Assembly: GCF_022763245.1 (NCBI RefSeq)
Contig: NZ_JALEGV010000043.1
Coordinates: forward strand, 1 to 64,000
Source of the DNA: Oricola sp.
Lineage (GTDB): Bacteria; Pseudomonadota; Alphaproteobacteria; Rhizobiales; Rhizobiaceae
Direction of reading: 5' to 3'
DNA length: 64,000 bases
This document shows positions 26,348 through 34,561 of this stretch, one piece after another (position 1 is the first letter of the stretch; every line of letters begins with the position of its first letter). The notes beneath the pieces were generated by a model. The model had not been told where the DNA came from, did not search any database, and worked only from the letters and a program-made list of their open reading frames with translations. The position numbers and the translations under genes were made by a program.

Positions 26348-27519
26348 TACCGAAGGTCCTCGCCCTTGGCGGTGTTGCGCGCCGTTCCATTCGGCGGGAA
26401 CGCCTGCATCGACAGGCGTCGCAGCGGCCGCAGCGCATACCAGGCGGGCGACCAGCGCAGTCCCTTTTCCCTGCACCAGCTCTGCAGATAGGCGCTTGTT
26501 GGGACCGTCATCCACCGGATGACGTCCAGGCGCGACCGCCAGCCGCTCGCCTTCATGATTTGGCTGGCGCTGACCAGCGGGTTCTGGCGCAGCCGCCAAA
26601 GTATCCTGTCGCGCGCTTCAGGTCCCATGCCGGCGGCCTCGCGCAAGCGGGCAAGTGCGGGCGTGGGAATTGCCGTCCCGAATTCGATGTCGAGATAGGT
26701 CGTCATTGCGAGCAGTACGAGCGCAAGGTCGCGTTCGCCGGCTTTATCGACAAGGTACGGCCAGTCGATCTCTGCCGCCGGTGTGGCCCGGAGCATCAGC
26801 ACTATGTCCATCACCCAACTGGTCCGGTCGCGCACCCGGCTGGCGAGCAACTGTGCCGCAAGGAAGAGGAGCAGGTCCTCGGGGCCGACAATGCGCGTCG
26901 AAACGCCCGCAATTTCGGTTCTGACGAAACGGGATGGAGTGACGCCGGCCAGGTCGCTGTGGATGCTGACTGGCAACCCGTCCGTGTGCACCAGCACCAG
27001 CCTGCCGTCTTCCGGTGTCTTCGCTCCCCGGCCGCTGAAGCCGAGGCGGCACATGGCGTCCGCCGCCATCTCGCGCTGGTGTACTGGAATGAGCAGATCG
27101 ATGTCGTGGCAATGGCGCAGCGCCGGTTTCGGATAGGCGCCATGCGCAAGTGCGACGCCTTTCACAAGCACCGGCTCGATCGTACAATCCGCAAGCGCGC
27201 CGATGATGTCGCGGAGCAACTCGTCGATACGCGCGGCCCGCCGTTCCTCCCAGGCACTGGCGAGCCGCAACACGGCGAGATCGGATGGCGCGACGGTGAT
27301 GCCGTCCCGCGTCAGCGTGTGAAACAGAAGCGGTAGCAGGCGCTTGAAAGCCGGCGCGCCCGCAATCATCGCCTTCAGATCCGGTAAGTCAGCTCGGAGC
27401 TTTGTCCAGCTTGCGTTCGTCTCGACGCCCAGGCACGCCTTGAGGAAAAGCGTTTCCGTTCGGTCGGGCAGGAGAACGGCGGTGGTATCCAGAAGCAGGG
27501 GCTCGGTGTGGCGGCTCAT
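26347..27519 (-). CDS. nucleotidyltransferase family protein (NTP_transf_5-like), second copy
   Basis: A 390-residue protein with the same signature as the gene at 19060: PVLVKGVALAHGAYP at 116-130 and RHCHDIDLLIP at 135-145, where D139 and D141 are the expected metal ligands. Outside this core the two differ strongly, and this one lacks the long C-terminal extension. It overlaps the neighbouring glycosyltransferase gene as ATGA. Two family members in one operon suggest different acceptors or successive steps. Confidence 0.75.
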   Translation of the reverse strand: MSRHTEPLLLDTTAVLLPDRTETLFLKACLGVETNASWTKLRADLPDLKAMIAGAPAFKRLLPLLFHTLTRDGITVAPSDLAVLRLASAWEERRAARIDELLRDIIGALADCTIEPVLVKGVALAHGAYPKPALRHCHDIDLLIPVHQREMAADAMCRLGFSGRGAKTPEDGRLVLVHTDGLPVSIHSDLAGVTPSRFVRTEIAGVSTRIVGPEDLLLFLAAQLLASRVRDRTSWVMDIVLMLRATPAAEIDWPYLVDKAGERDLALVLLAMTTYLDIEFGTAIPTPALARLREAAGMGPEARDRILWRLRQNPLVSASQIMKASGWRSRLDVIRWMTVPTSAYLQSWCREKGLRWSPAWYALRPLRRLSMQAFPPNGTARNTAKGEDLR

Positions 27520-28619
27520 GGGCGGGCCAGTCTGCGATACAGGTCTTCGAATGCCGAAACATAGTCGGTCCAGGCAAAGCTGTTAAGCGCTCGCGCTCGC
27601 GCCTTCCGGCCCAGCCGGATTGCTTGGGAAGGGTCTTCGATCAGCCGTCGGATTGCCCCCGTCAGCGCATCGATGTCGTCGGGAGGAATCAGGAGGCCTG
27701 TTTGCCCGTCGAGGACGACTTCGGGCAATCCGTCCACCCGCGCGGCGACAAGCGGACAGCCGAGCTGGGCCGCCTCCAGCGCGACGAGGCCGAAGGGTTC
27801 GATCCGTGACGGCACCACGACCATGCTGCATCTCGACATGGCCTCGAAGACAGCAGCACGATCGAGGCTTCCGGCGAAGGTCACGCGGGGAGCGATGCCG
27901 AGATCCTCGCTCAGCCGTTTCAGCGCCGCCGCGTCGTCGCCCCATCCGATAATCGTCAGCAAGGGCGGGTTCGGCCTGTCACCGAGGCGATGGACGGCGC
28001 GCAGAAGTAGATCAACGCCCTTCTTCTCCACCAGGCGACCGACATAAAGGAGTTCGGGTCGATCGGGTGGAGCCTTCCATCCCGCGATGCCGGGCGCGGG
28101 CAGGGCGTTCAGGATCACCGAGGAGCGGTCGGTGATCGCCGGCACATGGCGGCGGGCGTTGTCCAGAACAAAGCTGGAACAGGCCGTCACCCAGGACGCC
28201 GCGCGGACATCGCGGCCGACGATCGCCTCCGGCGTGAAGCTGTCTGCACGGAAACTGTCATGCAGTGTCACCACGAGTGGCGGCCCGTCGTCCGTCTGGG
28301 TGAGGTGGTGGAAGAGCTCGCTGTAGCCGGGAGAAAAGATGTGCACCAGATCCGGCTCGAATTCCCGCCTGATCTGTGCAACCTCGCGACGCAGGTTCAG
28401 GAAGAGCCGGCTGTCGCCGCCCAGCGCACTTCGGAAGGGAAGTCGCAAAACGCGCACGCCGTCGCGTTGCTCTTCCGCTGGCAGCGTGAGCGGGCGACGA
28501 TCCGTCAGCACGATGATATCGTGGCCGCGGGCAGCGAGGGCCTCGAACAGCAGCGGACCCAGAACCGGACCGCCACCAATCGTGTGTCCGAACGAACTGG
28601 CCCAGACGAGTATTTTCAT
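27516..28619 (-). CDS. family 4 glycosyltransferase
   Basis: A 367-residue GT-B enzyme. The N-terminus MKILVWASSFGHTIGGGPV has the acceptor-side glycine loop. The C-terminal half has LLYVGRLVEKKGVDLLLRAV and the donor motif PSRIEPFGLVALEAAQLGCP with the E-x7-E pattern. No membrane helix is seen. The gene starts 71 bases after the upstream glycosyltransferase and overlaps the following gene by four bases. Confidence 0.88.
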   Translation of the reverse strand: MKILVWASSFGHTIGGGPVLGPLLFEALAARGHDIIVLTDRRPLTLPAEEQRDGVRVLRLPFRSALGGDSRLFLNLRREVAQIRREFEPDLVHIFSPGYSELFHHLTQTDDGPPLVVTLHDSFRADSFTPEAIVGRDVRAASWVTACSSFVLDNARRHVPAITDRSSVILNALPAPGIAGWKAPPDRPELLYVGRLVEKKGVDLLLRAVHRLGDRPNPPLLTIIGWGDDAAALKRLSEDLGIAPRVTFAGSLDRAAVFEAMSRCSMVVVPSRIEPFGLVALEAAQLGCPLVAARVDGLPEVVLDGQTGLLIPPDDIDALTGAIRRLIEDPSQAIRLGRKARARALNSFAWTDYVSAFEDLYRRLARP

Positions 28620-28690
28620 GGCTCAGTCATCAGCGACACGGCGCACGACCGCATCCGCAAACGCGCAGGGCCGGGTACGGTCCACCGCAC

Positions 28691-29704
28691 TCAGGTCGCT
28701 TTCGAGCTTTCCTGCAGCGAGCCGACCTGCCGGCCCGCGTCGGATGCAGGGCATTCCACGATGATCTGCGCAAGGGCATTGGAAAGCCGTTCGGCAAAGG
28801 CGTTCCGGTTGGCGAGGAAGTGCTGCCGGGCATCCTGGCCGCGGGCGGCGAGCAGATCGGGGTCGGTTTCCAGCGCGGTGGTGATCGCGGCTTCGAGCGC
28901 GGCCGGATCGATGAAATAGTCAGTCCCCAGATGTCGCGGCTGCTGCCGTCCCGCCGGCACGAGAAAGCCCACGCGCGGATCCACGAACTCGTTCATCGGC
29001 GGGGCATCGGTGGTGATCACGACGGCCCCGCAGCCAAGCGCCTCGTGGATGTAGTGTCCCCAACCCTCCGAACGTGACGGGCACAAGTGAATGCCGCAGC
29101 GGTTCATCAGGGCGCGCAATTCGTCCTCAGCGAGAAAGCCCTGCAATGTCCGCACATTGGGCGGCATGTCCGCCGGCAACTTCTTTTCCTTCTGCACAAG
29201 CAGGAGTTCCGGCCATTCGGGATGTCGCGCCCAAAGGGCCACAATGTCTTCCGTGCCCTTGACCGTGCTGCCGCCCGCGACGTGCAGGAACCCGCGCCAG
29301 TCCTTGGCGACGGACGCGTCATAGAGGTCGCGCGAGCTGAAACCGACGGGAAGGACGGGCGCGCCCAGAGCCGAGAAGATGGACTGCGCGTGCGCGGTCT
29401 TGGTCAGCACAGCATCCATGCTGCGAAGCCTGCCGATGTGCCTGCGGGGAAAGCGCTCCTGATTCGGGATCAGCACGTTCTTGCGGGCGGCGTTGCGCCA
29501 CTCGGGAAAGGCGCGCTCGATATGGAACGCAACATCGTAGTCTGCCTTCTTGCGCAGGCGCTCCAGCAAGCCGCGCGTGCCCTGCCGGGCGAACTCGACC
29601 GCAAAGCCGATCTCCTCGAGCGTTTCCCCGACAAGCGCGGCGTCCATGGTCAGCCCGTAACCATTGTCTTTCGCAACGACCAGCGCACTGGTTTTCTGAG
29701 GCAT
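28691..29704 (-). CDS. GT-B glycosyltransferase (GT1-like group), first gene of the operon
   Basis: A 337-residue protein with a C-terminal glycosyltransferase group 1 signature: FLHVAGGSTVKGTEDIVALW, then LCPSRSEGWGHYIHEALGCG and DAPPMNEFVDPRVGFLVPAG. The N-terminal half is less typical (YDVAFHIERAFPEWRNAARK). I chose the ATG at 29704 (MPQKTSAL); the open frame continues to 29818, but the added residues look non-coding. It is the most upstream gene of the cluster, so the promoter should lie in the 29705-30093 gap. Confidence 0.8.
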   Translation of the reverse strand: MPQKTSALVVAKDNGYGLTMDAALVGETLEEIGFAVEFARQGTRGLLERLRKKADYDVAFHIERAFPEWRNAARKNVLIPNQERFPRRHIGRLRSMDAVLTKTAHAQSIFSALGAPVLPVGFSSRDLYDASVAKDWRGFLHVAGGSTVKGTEDIVALWARHPEWPELLLVQKEKKLPADMPPNVRTLQGFLAEDELRALMNRCGIHLCPSRSEGWGHYIHEALGCGAVVITTDAPPMNEFVDPRVGFLVPAGRQQPRHLGTDYFIDPAALEAAITTALETDPDLLAARGQDARQHFLANRNAFAERLSNALAQIIVECPASDAGRQVGSLQESSKAT

Positions 29705-30093
29705 CGTGTTTTCCCGATTTCCCGAACTTCTGCGTTGCCACGTCGTCAGCGTCAAGTGTCGTAGCCACATGCCGTTGCGGGAAAAATACGAAACAAAGGT
29801 CAGGCCGCGCGGCAGCACGCTTTGAATCGCTCGGCCGCGTTGGCGCCTTGCGGAGAACGTCTTGAATTACTTCGCAATGTCTTAAGAGTATTGGAGGATG
29901 CGGGCGCTATTCTGGCGGCGGGCGGAGCGGTCGAACAGGACAATTTCGGTGACAGATTGAACCAATTCGCCATCTGGTTCGGCCGCGGTGCGTTCCTCTC
30001 AAGGCCTTGGCCGCTGGGTGATGACGTCATCCCATGGTCTCGCCGCCGTCATCGGCGTCACGACGGCCATCGCATGACGCCTCCCGGACAGGA
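29705..30093. other. 389-base intergenic region upstream of the glycosyltransferase operon
   Basis: This gap separates the first glycosyltransferase gene from the trxC stop. It should carry the operon promoter on the minus strand, but I could not pick convincing -35/-10 boxes. It holds a perfect 12-base palindrome GATGACGTCATC at 30020-30031. The frame at 29822-30190 on the plus strand lacks a credible start and runs antisense into trxC. No small precursor-peptide gene with a YxxPxL motif is seen here. Confidence 0.5.
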
Positions 30094-30540
30094 TCAGGTA
30101 GGCACGCCCGCATGCTGGCGAACCCAGCCGGTGATCTGCCCCGCGGTCATCGCGCCGGATTGGCGAGCGATCTCGCGTCCGTTCCGGTAGAGCAACAACG
30201 TCGGGATGCCGCGAATGCCGAGACGGGCGGACACGGCCTGTTCCTCGTCTGAATTGAGCTTCAGGAAACGCACCTGCGGTTCCATAGCCTTCGCCGCGGC
30301 TTCGAAGGCGGGCGCCATCATCCGGCAGGGGCCGCACCATGGCGCCCAGACATCGACGACCACCGGCACCGAACTGCGAGCGATCTGCTTGTCGAACATC
30401 GCCGTGCTCGCATTTGCCGGTTTGCCGTGGAACAGGGGCTCGTGGCAAACGCCGCATTTCGCCTTGCTGGCGGGCTTGTCGGCGGGCAGCCGGTTGACGG
30501 CCGCACAGGCGGGACAGACAACTTCCATGCGCTCGGACAT
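30094..30540 (-). CDS. trxC: thioredoxin 2 (zinc-ribbon thioredoxin)
   Basis: A 148-residue cytoplasmic disulfide reductase. The N-terminal zinc ribbon has C9/C12 (CPAC) and C29/C32 (CGVC), and the active site W68-C-G-P-C72 lies in DVWAPWCGPCRMM, followed by the cis-proline loop GIRGIPTLLLY. The zinc ribbon separates TrxC from the common TrxA. The ATG at 30540 has a GGAG ribosome binding site, half of which lies in an inverted repeat just upstream. It is a single-gene unit on the minus strand. Confidence 0.93.
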   Translation of the reverse strand: MSERMEVVCPACAAVNRLPADKPASKAKCGVCHEPLFHGKPANASTAMFDKQIARSSVPVVVDVWAPWCGPCRMMAPAFEAAAKAMEPQVRFLKLNSDEEQAVSARLGIRGIPTLLLYRNGREIARQSGAMTAGQITGWVRQHAGVPT

Positions 30541-30549
30541 GTGGATGCT

Positions 30550-30571
30550 CCGGAAAATATCTCTTTTCCGG
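30550..30571 (-). promoter_or_regulatory. inverted repeat at the trxC ribosome binding site
   Basis: A perfect repeat, CCGGAAAA (30550-30557) and TTTTCCGG (30564-30571) with a six-base spacer. On the minus strand the second arm ends in the GG of the trxC Shine-Dalgarno GGAG. It could be an operator, or a hairpin that hides the ribosome binding site. Confidence 0.5.
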
Positions 30572-30688
30572 TATATATGAACGTACTCCGCCGCATTCCA
30601 GTTCGCTTCGGCGGAAATGCCGACGGTGGAAAAGGCAAGCCGGCCAATGCAGCGCGGGCATTGACCAGCTTCAACCGTTTGTCGCTGT

Positions 30689-31735
30689 CTATTGGGCGGT
30701 CAGGCACGTCTTGAAGGACGTCGCCATGCCGCGCAGCAGCTCGAAATAGAGGTCCGGGCCGTCCTTGATGCCCGCGCCCAGCGGGTCGAGCGTTCCGGAC
30801 TTAGCATCGGTGCCTTCCGTGATCACCGAAATCAGCTTCGGCTCGAATTGCGGTTCGGCGAAGACACAGGTCGCGCCGAGTTCGGTGACCTTGGCGCGGA
30901 TTTCGTGCAGCCGCTCGGCACCCGGCATGATGTCCGGCGTCACGGTGATCGAACCCGCCGGCGTCAGGCCGAAGCGGTGTTCGAAATACTGATAGGCGTC
31001 GTGGAAGACGATGTAGCCCTTGTCGTGCACCGGCTCCAGGTCAACCGTCAGTTCGGCCGCAAGCGCGTCCAGCCGGTCGGAGACGTCCGCGGCATTGGCC
31101 TCGTAGAGATCGGCGTTGTCGGGATCGATCGCCGCAAGCGTTTCGGCGATCTCATGCACCATCGCCTTGCCGTTCATCGGATCGAGCCAGAGATGCATGT
31201 CGACCGACCCATGATCGTGATGCTCGTCATGATCGTGGTCGTCCTCGTGATCATGGTCCTCGTGATGGTCATGATCGTCGTCGTGCTCGTGCTCGTGCTC
31301 GTGCTCGTGGTCTTCGGCCTCGGCGTGCTCCTCATGCTCGTCATGGTCGCCATCGGCATGCGAGTGCTTCTCGAAGGTTCCGCCCTCGCGGAAGCCGAGC
31401 GTCTCCAGCCCGTGCGAATGCACCAGCTCGATGGCCGTGGTCCCGGCACCGATTGTGCTGATCGGCTTTTCCAGGAAGTTTTCGAGACCGTCGCCGATCC
31501 AGAAGATCACGTCGGCGTCCTGCAGCGCGGCGGCCTGCGACGGCTTCAGGCTGTAGGTGTGCGGCGAAGCGGCGCCTTCGACGATCAGCGTCGGCGCGCC
31601 GGCGCCCTTCATCACGGCCGAAACAAGCGAATGGACGGGCTTGATGGAGGTGACGACATTGACCTCCGCCTGGGCGGAGGCGGCGAGCGCGGGCAGGGCG
31701 CAGGCGGCGAGCAGGGCTGTGCGGCGATGCATCAT
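30689..31735 (-). CDS. znuA: zinc ABC transporter substrate-binding protein, ZnuA, with long His/Asp-rich loop
   Basis: A 348-residue periplasmic metal-binding protein with signal peptide ending PALAASAQA. Cluster A-I features include VVTSIKPVHSLVSAVM, GAASPHTYSLKPSQA (zinc ligand His), the MHLWLDPMNGKAM segment and VFHDAYQYFEHRFGL. Between about residues 110 and 178 lies an unusually long His/Asp/Glu loop of alternating HEHEH and DHDHD runs, with roughly 25 histidines. It is divergent from znuC across a Zur box, which makes Zn(II) the likely substrate. Confidence 0.93.
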   Translation of the reverse strand: MMHRRTALLAACALPALAASAQAEVNVVTSIKPVHSLVSAVMKGAGAPTLIVEGAASPHTYSLKPSQAAALQDADVIFWIGDGLENFLEKPISTIGAGTTAIELVHSHGLETLGFREGGTFEKHSHADGDHDEHEEHAEAEDHEHEHEHEHDDDHDHHEDHDHEDDHDHDEHHDHGSVDMHLWLDPMNGKAMVHEIAETLAAIDPDNADLYEANAADVSDRLDALAAELTVDLEPVHDKGYIVFHDAYQYFEHRFGLTPAGSITVTPDIMPGAERLHEIRAKVTELGATCVFAEPQFEPKLISVITEGTDAKSGTLDPLGAGIKDGPDLYFELLRGMATSFKTCLTAQ

Positions 31736-31784
31736 TGGGGGATCCGTTCGATGGCTTGTGGTTTGCGAGTGGAGTGCTACATAC

Positions 31785-31804
31785 GTGATGTTATATCATA
31801 ACAC
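31785..31804. promoter_or_regulatory. Zur box in the znuA / znuCB-zur divergent promoter
   Basis: GTGATGTTATATCATAACAC lies between the two divergent start codons. Its core TGTTAT-ATC-ATAACA (31789-31803) is a perfect dyad and resembles the known alphaproteobacterial Zur operator. It is placed to repress both directions, and the regulator gene is the last in the plus-strand operon. Confidence 0.8.
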
Positions 31805-31877
31805 TGGATTGCGAATAACCCGAGATTGACGTGACCGTCAAGTCGCGCCAAACGGTTTCATCGAGAAGGAAAGCCCC

Positions 31878-32756
31878 GTGCTGCAATCACCGCAACCGCT
31901 TGTGCGCCTCGAAAAGGCCGGCATCTCGCGTTCCGGCCGCTGGCTGGTGCGCGATATCGACCTGGAAGTGCGCTCCGGCGAGATCGTCACGCTGATCGGC
32001 CCGAACGGGTCCGGCAAGTCGACGACGGCGCGCATGGCGCTGGGCGTCATCGCCCCGAGCGAGGGGCGCGCGACGCGCCGCGACGGCCTGCGGGTCGGCT
32101 ATGTGCCGCAGAAGGTCGCCATCGACTGGACCCTGCCGCTCACCGTCGATAGGTTCCTGACGCTCACCAATCCGCTGTCGCGGGCCGAGAAGGACGAGGC
32201 GCTTGCCGCGACCGGGATCAGCCATCTGGCCGCAGCCGAGGTCCGCAACCTGTCCGGTGGCGAATTCCAGCGCGCGCTTCTCGCCCGCGCGATCGCCCGG
32301 CGACCCGACCTGCTGGTCCTTGACGAGCCGGTCCAGGGCGTCGATTTCAGCGGCGAAATCGCGCTTTACGAACTGGTGTCGGCCATCCGCGACCGCCTGC
32401 ATTGCGGCATCCTGATGATTTCGCACGATCTGCACGTCGTGATGGCTGCCACCGACCGGGTCCTGTGCCTCAACGGCCATGTCTGCTGCCACGGCACGCC
32501 GCAGGTGGTGGCAGAGAGCGAGGAATACCGATCGCTGTTCGGATCGCGTGGCGCGGCGCAACTGGCCGTCTACCAGCATCATCACGATCACACCCACCTG
32601 CCGGATGGTCGTGTCCGGCATGCCGACGGAACGGTCACCGCGCATTGTTTCCCGGGCGACGGGCACCACCACCACCATTATCACGACGACGATGATCATC
32701 ATGATCATCACGGCGACGCGCCGGAAGCGGGCGAGGGAAAAGCCGATGCTGAATGA
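31878..32756 (+). CDS. znuC: zinc ABC transporter ATP-binding protein, ZnuC, with His-rich C-terminus
   Basis: A 292-residue ATPase with Walker A GPNGSGKST, signature LSGGEFQRALLARAIAR and Walker B LLVLDEPVQGVD. After the ATPase core (about residue 225) a tail of some 65 residues is rich in His and Asp (YQHHHDHTHLPDGRVRHADG, then two more His/Asp runs near 262-277). The tail is on the cytoplasmic side and may buffer zinc. The gene overlaps znuB by 11 bases. Confidence 0.92.
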   Translation: MLQSPQPLVRLEKAGISRSGRWLVRDIDLEVRSGEIVTLIGPNGSGKSTTARMALGVIAPSEGRATRRDGLRVGYVPQKVAIDWTLPLTVDRFLTLTNPLSRAEKDEALAATGISHLAAAEVRNLSGGEFQRALLARAIARRPDLLVLDEPVQGVDFSGEIALYELVSAIRDRLHCGILMISHDLHVVMAATDRVLCLNGHVCCHGTPQVVAESEEYRSLFGSRGAAQLAVYQHHHDHTHLPDGRVRHADGTVTAHCFPGDGHHHHHYHDDDDHHDHHGDAPEAGEGKADAE

Positions 32757-33555
32757 CTTCTTCATTCGCGCCCTGGTCGCCGGCGCGGGCGTCGCGCTCG
32801 TCACCGGGCCGCTGGGCTGTTTCATCGTCTGGCGCCGCATGGCCTATTTCGGCGACACGCTGTCGCATGCCGCCCTGCTGGGCGTCGCGCTTGCCTTCCT
32901 GCTCGAGGTCGACGTCACGCTCGCCGTCTTCGCCGTTTCGGTCGTCATAGCGCTGCTGTTGTTGGCGTTGCAGCGGCGCGCCAGCCTGTCGGCGGATTCG
33001 CTCCTCGGCCTCCTGTCGCATTCGGCGCTCGCGCTCGGCCTGGTCGCGCTTGCCTTCATGACCTGGGTCCGCATCGACTTGATGGGCCTGCTGTTCGGAG
33101 ACATCCTCGCCGTCTCGAAGACCGACATCGCCGTCGTCTATGCCGGCGGCGGACTGGTCCTCGCGGTTCTCGCCTTCATCTGGAAGCCTCTCTTCGCCGC
33201 GACCGTCAATCCGGAGCTCGCGGCCGCAGAAGGCATGCGGCCGGCCCGCGCCAACCTGATCTTCATGCTGCTGCTGGCCGTGGTGGTGGCTATCGCGATG
33301 AAGATCGTCGGCGTGTTGCTGATCACCGCGCTATTGATCATCCCCGCGGCCACCGCCCGCCGGTTTGCAGCCGGACCGGAGCACATGGCTGTGTTCGCCG
33401 CCGTCGCGGGCGTGCTGGCCGTGGTGGCGGGCCTCTTCGCCTCGCTTGAATGGGACACGCCGTCCGGCCCCAGCATCGTCGTCGCCGCGCTTGCCTTTTT
33501 CATCGTCAGCCTGTTGCATCTGGGCGACCGCCGAAAGGCCGGAGGACCGTCATGA
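32746..33555 (+). CDS. znuB: zinc ABC transporter permease, ZnuB
   Basis: A 269-residue ABC-3 family membrane protein with about eight hydrophobic helices. Typical segments are GPLGCFIVWRRMAYFGDTLSH near the N-terminus, DSLLGLLSHSALALGL and VGVLLITALLIIPAATARRF. The ATG at 32746 lies inside the end of znuC, and the stop overlaps the zur start, so the three genes are translationally coupled. It forms the inner-membrane channel for zinc delivered by ZnuA. Confidence 0.93.
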   Translation: MLNDFFIRALVAGAGVALVTGPLGCFIVWRRMAYFGDTLSHAALLGVALAFLLEVDVTLAVFAVSVVIALLLLALQRRASLSADSLLGLLSHSALALGLVALAFMTWVRIDLMGLLFGDILAVSKTDIAVVYAGGGLVLAVLAFIWKPLFAATVNPELAAAEGMRPARANLIFMLLLAVVVAIAMKIVGVLLITALLIIPAATARRFAAGPEHMAVFAAVAGVLAVVAGLFASLEWDTPSGPSIVVAALAFFIVSLLHLGDRRKAGGPS

Positions 33556-33968
33556 ACACTATCCATCACCACGCCGAGAAACCCGATCTGACACGCAACC
33601 AATCCCTCGTCTTCGAGGCTTTGGAAGACGCCGATACGCCGCTGACGGCCTACAACATCCTCGAAAGGCTGACGGGCGAGGGGCTGCGCGCCCCGCTGCA
33701 GGTCTATCGCGCCCTCGACAAGCTGCTCGATCTCGGCATGGTCCACCGGCTGGAAAGCCTGAACGCCTTCGTCGCCTGCCGCCACCCGGATTGCGACACC
33801 CACGCCACGGTCGCTTTCGCCATTTGCGACGAATGCGGCACGGTCGCCGAAATCTCCGACACATCGCTGGTGAGCGCCCTGGAGGCGATCACTGGGCGGA
33901 CCGGCTTCGCGCCGCGCAAGACGACGGTGGAAATGCGTGGCCTTTGCAGCGCCTGCCGGGCGGCGTGA
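33552..33968 (+). CDS. zur: Fur-family zinc uptake regulator, Zur
   Basis: A 138-residue Fur-family repressor. The winged-helix part reads NQSLVFEALEDADTPLTAYN then GLRAPLQVYRALDKLLDLGM. The structural-zinc cysteines are visible as CDECG and CSAC near the C-terminus, and CRHPDC precedes them. I chose the ATG at 33552 (overlap with the znuB stop as ATGA); the open frame to 33450 is read-through of znuB. The N-terminal HHHAE run is a possible extra zinc site. It should bind the box at 31785. Confidence 0.92.
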   Translation: MNTIHHHAEKPDLTRNQSLVFEALEDADTPLTAYNILERLTGEGLRAPLQVYRALDKLLDLGMVHRLESLNAFVACRHPDCDTHATVAFAICDECGTVAEISDTSLVSALEAITGRTGFAPRKTTVEMRGLCSACRAA

Positions 33969-33989
33969 TCCGGTTCGCAGGTTCGGACC

Positions 33990-34322
33990 TTATTCGCCGC
34001 CATCGACAGGCGGGTACTCGGTCACCGCATCGGCGTCGTTGTCGATGATCATGAACAGGTCGAAATAGGCGATGTCGGGCGCTGCGCCGGTGCGTTTCTC
34101 GCAGGCAGCGCGCCACGCCGCGTCATGGGCGTTTTCGGCAGCCGTGCGCGACTTCCAGAAATAGATGCCCTTCAGCGTCGAGCGATCGTCGCTCCAGACG
34201 AAATGCTTGCGCACGAGATCGTGCTCGCCCTGCCAACGTTCAACCACATGTCTGGCGTCCTCGACGATGTCCGTGCGGCTGGCGCCGGGCGGGGCGGGGA
34301 AGGTGACGATTTCGCAAATCAC
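33990..34322 (-). CDS. small YdhR/monooxygenase-like hypothetical protein
   Basis: A 110-residue protein. It starts with the GTG at 34322, which has a good AGAGGAG ribosome binding site seven bases away. The strand ICEIVTFPAPPG, the WKSRTAAENAHDAAW segment and a C-terminal FDLFMIIDND strand suggest a ferredoxin-like dimeric alpha/beta barrel, as in small YdhR-like putative monooxygenases. It converges with zur. No role can be assigned. Confidence 0.55.
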   Translation of the reverse strand: MICEIVTFPAPPGASRTDIVEDARHVVERWQGEHDLVRKHFVWSDDRSTLKGIYFWKSRTAAENAHDAAWRAACEKRTGAAPDIAYFDLFMIIDNDADAVTEYPPVDGGE

Positions 34323-34561
34323 GAAGGGCTCCTCTTTCGTCCTGGTTTGCCTGCGTAGCATGATCCGCCGACTGCCGCGCCGGCGCAATGCCGGGCGTGG
34401 AATCGCAGTGTCGCGCGTGGCGCATCACGGAGCAGAATGCCGCGAAAATGCACGTCAAAAGAGCGGGTTGCCGATATTTTGCGCAACATTTTGAAGGTCT
34501 TGCCGAACGCCCGGGCAGCTAGCCACTTGCGTATTTCACACAATCACATAGAGTTTGCGCT

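Noticed and set aside
29822-30190. Plus-strand frame in the gap next to trxC
   Set aside because: It has a non-ATG start and no ribosome binding site, and runs antisense into trxC.
31240-31320. Repetitive CTCGTG-type stretch as a microsatellite or CRISPR-like repeat
   Set aside because: It encodes the His/Asp/Glu loop of ZnuA in frame and has no spacer structure.
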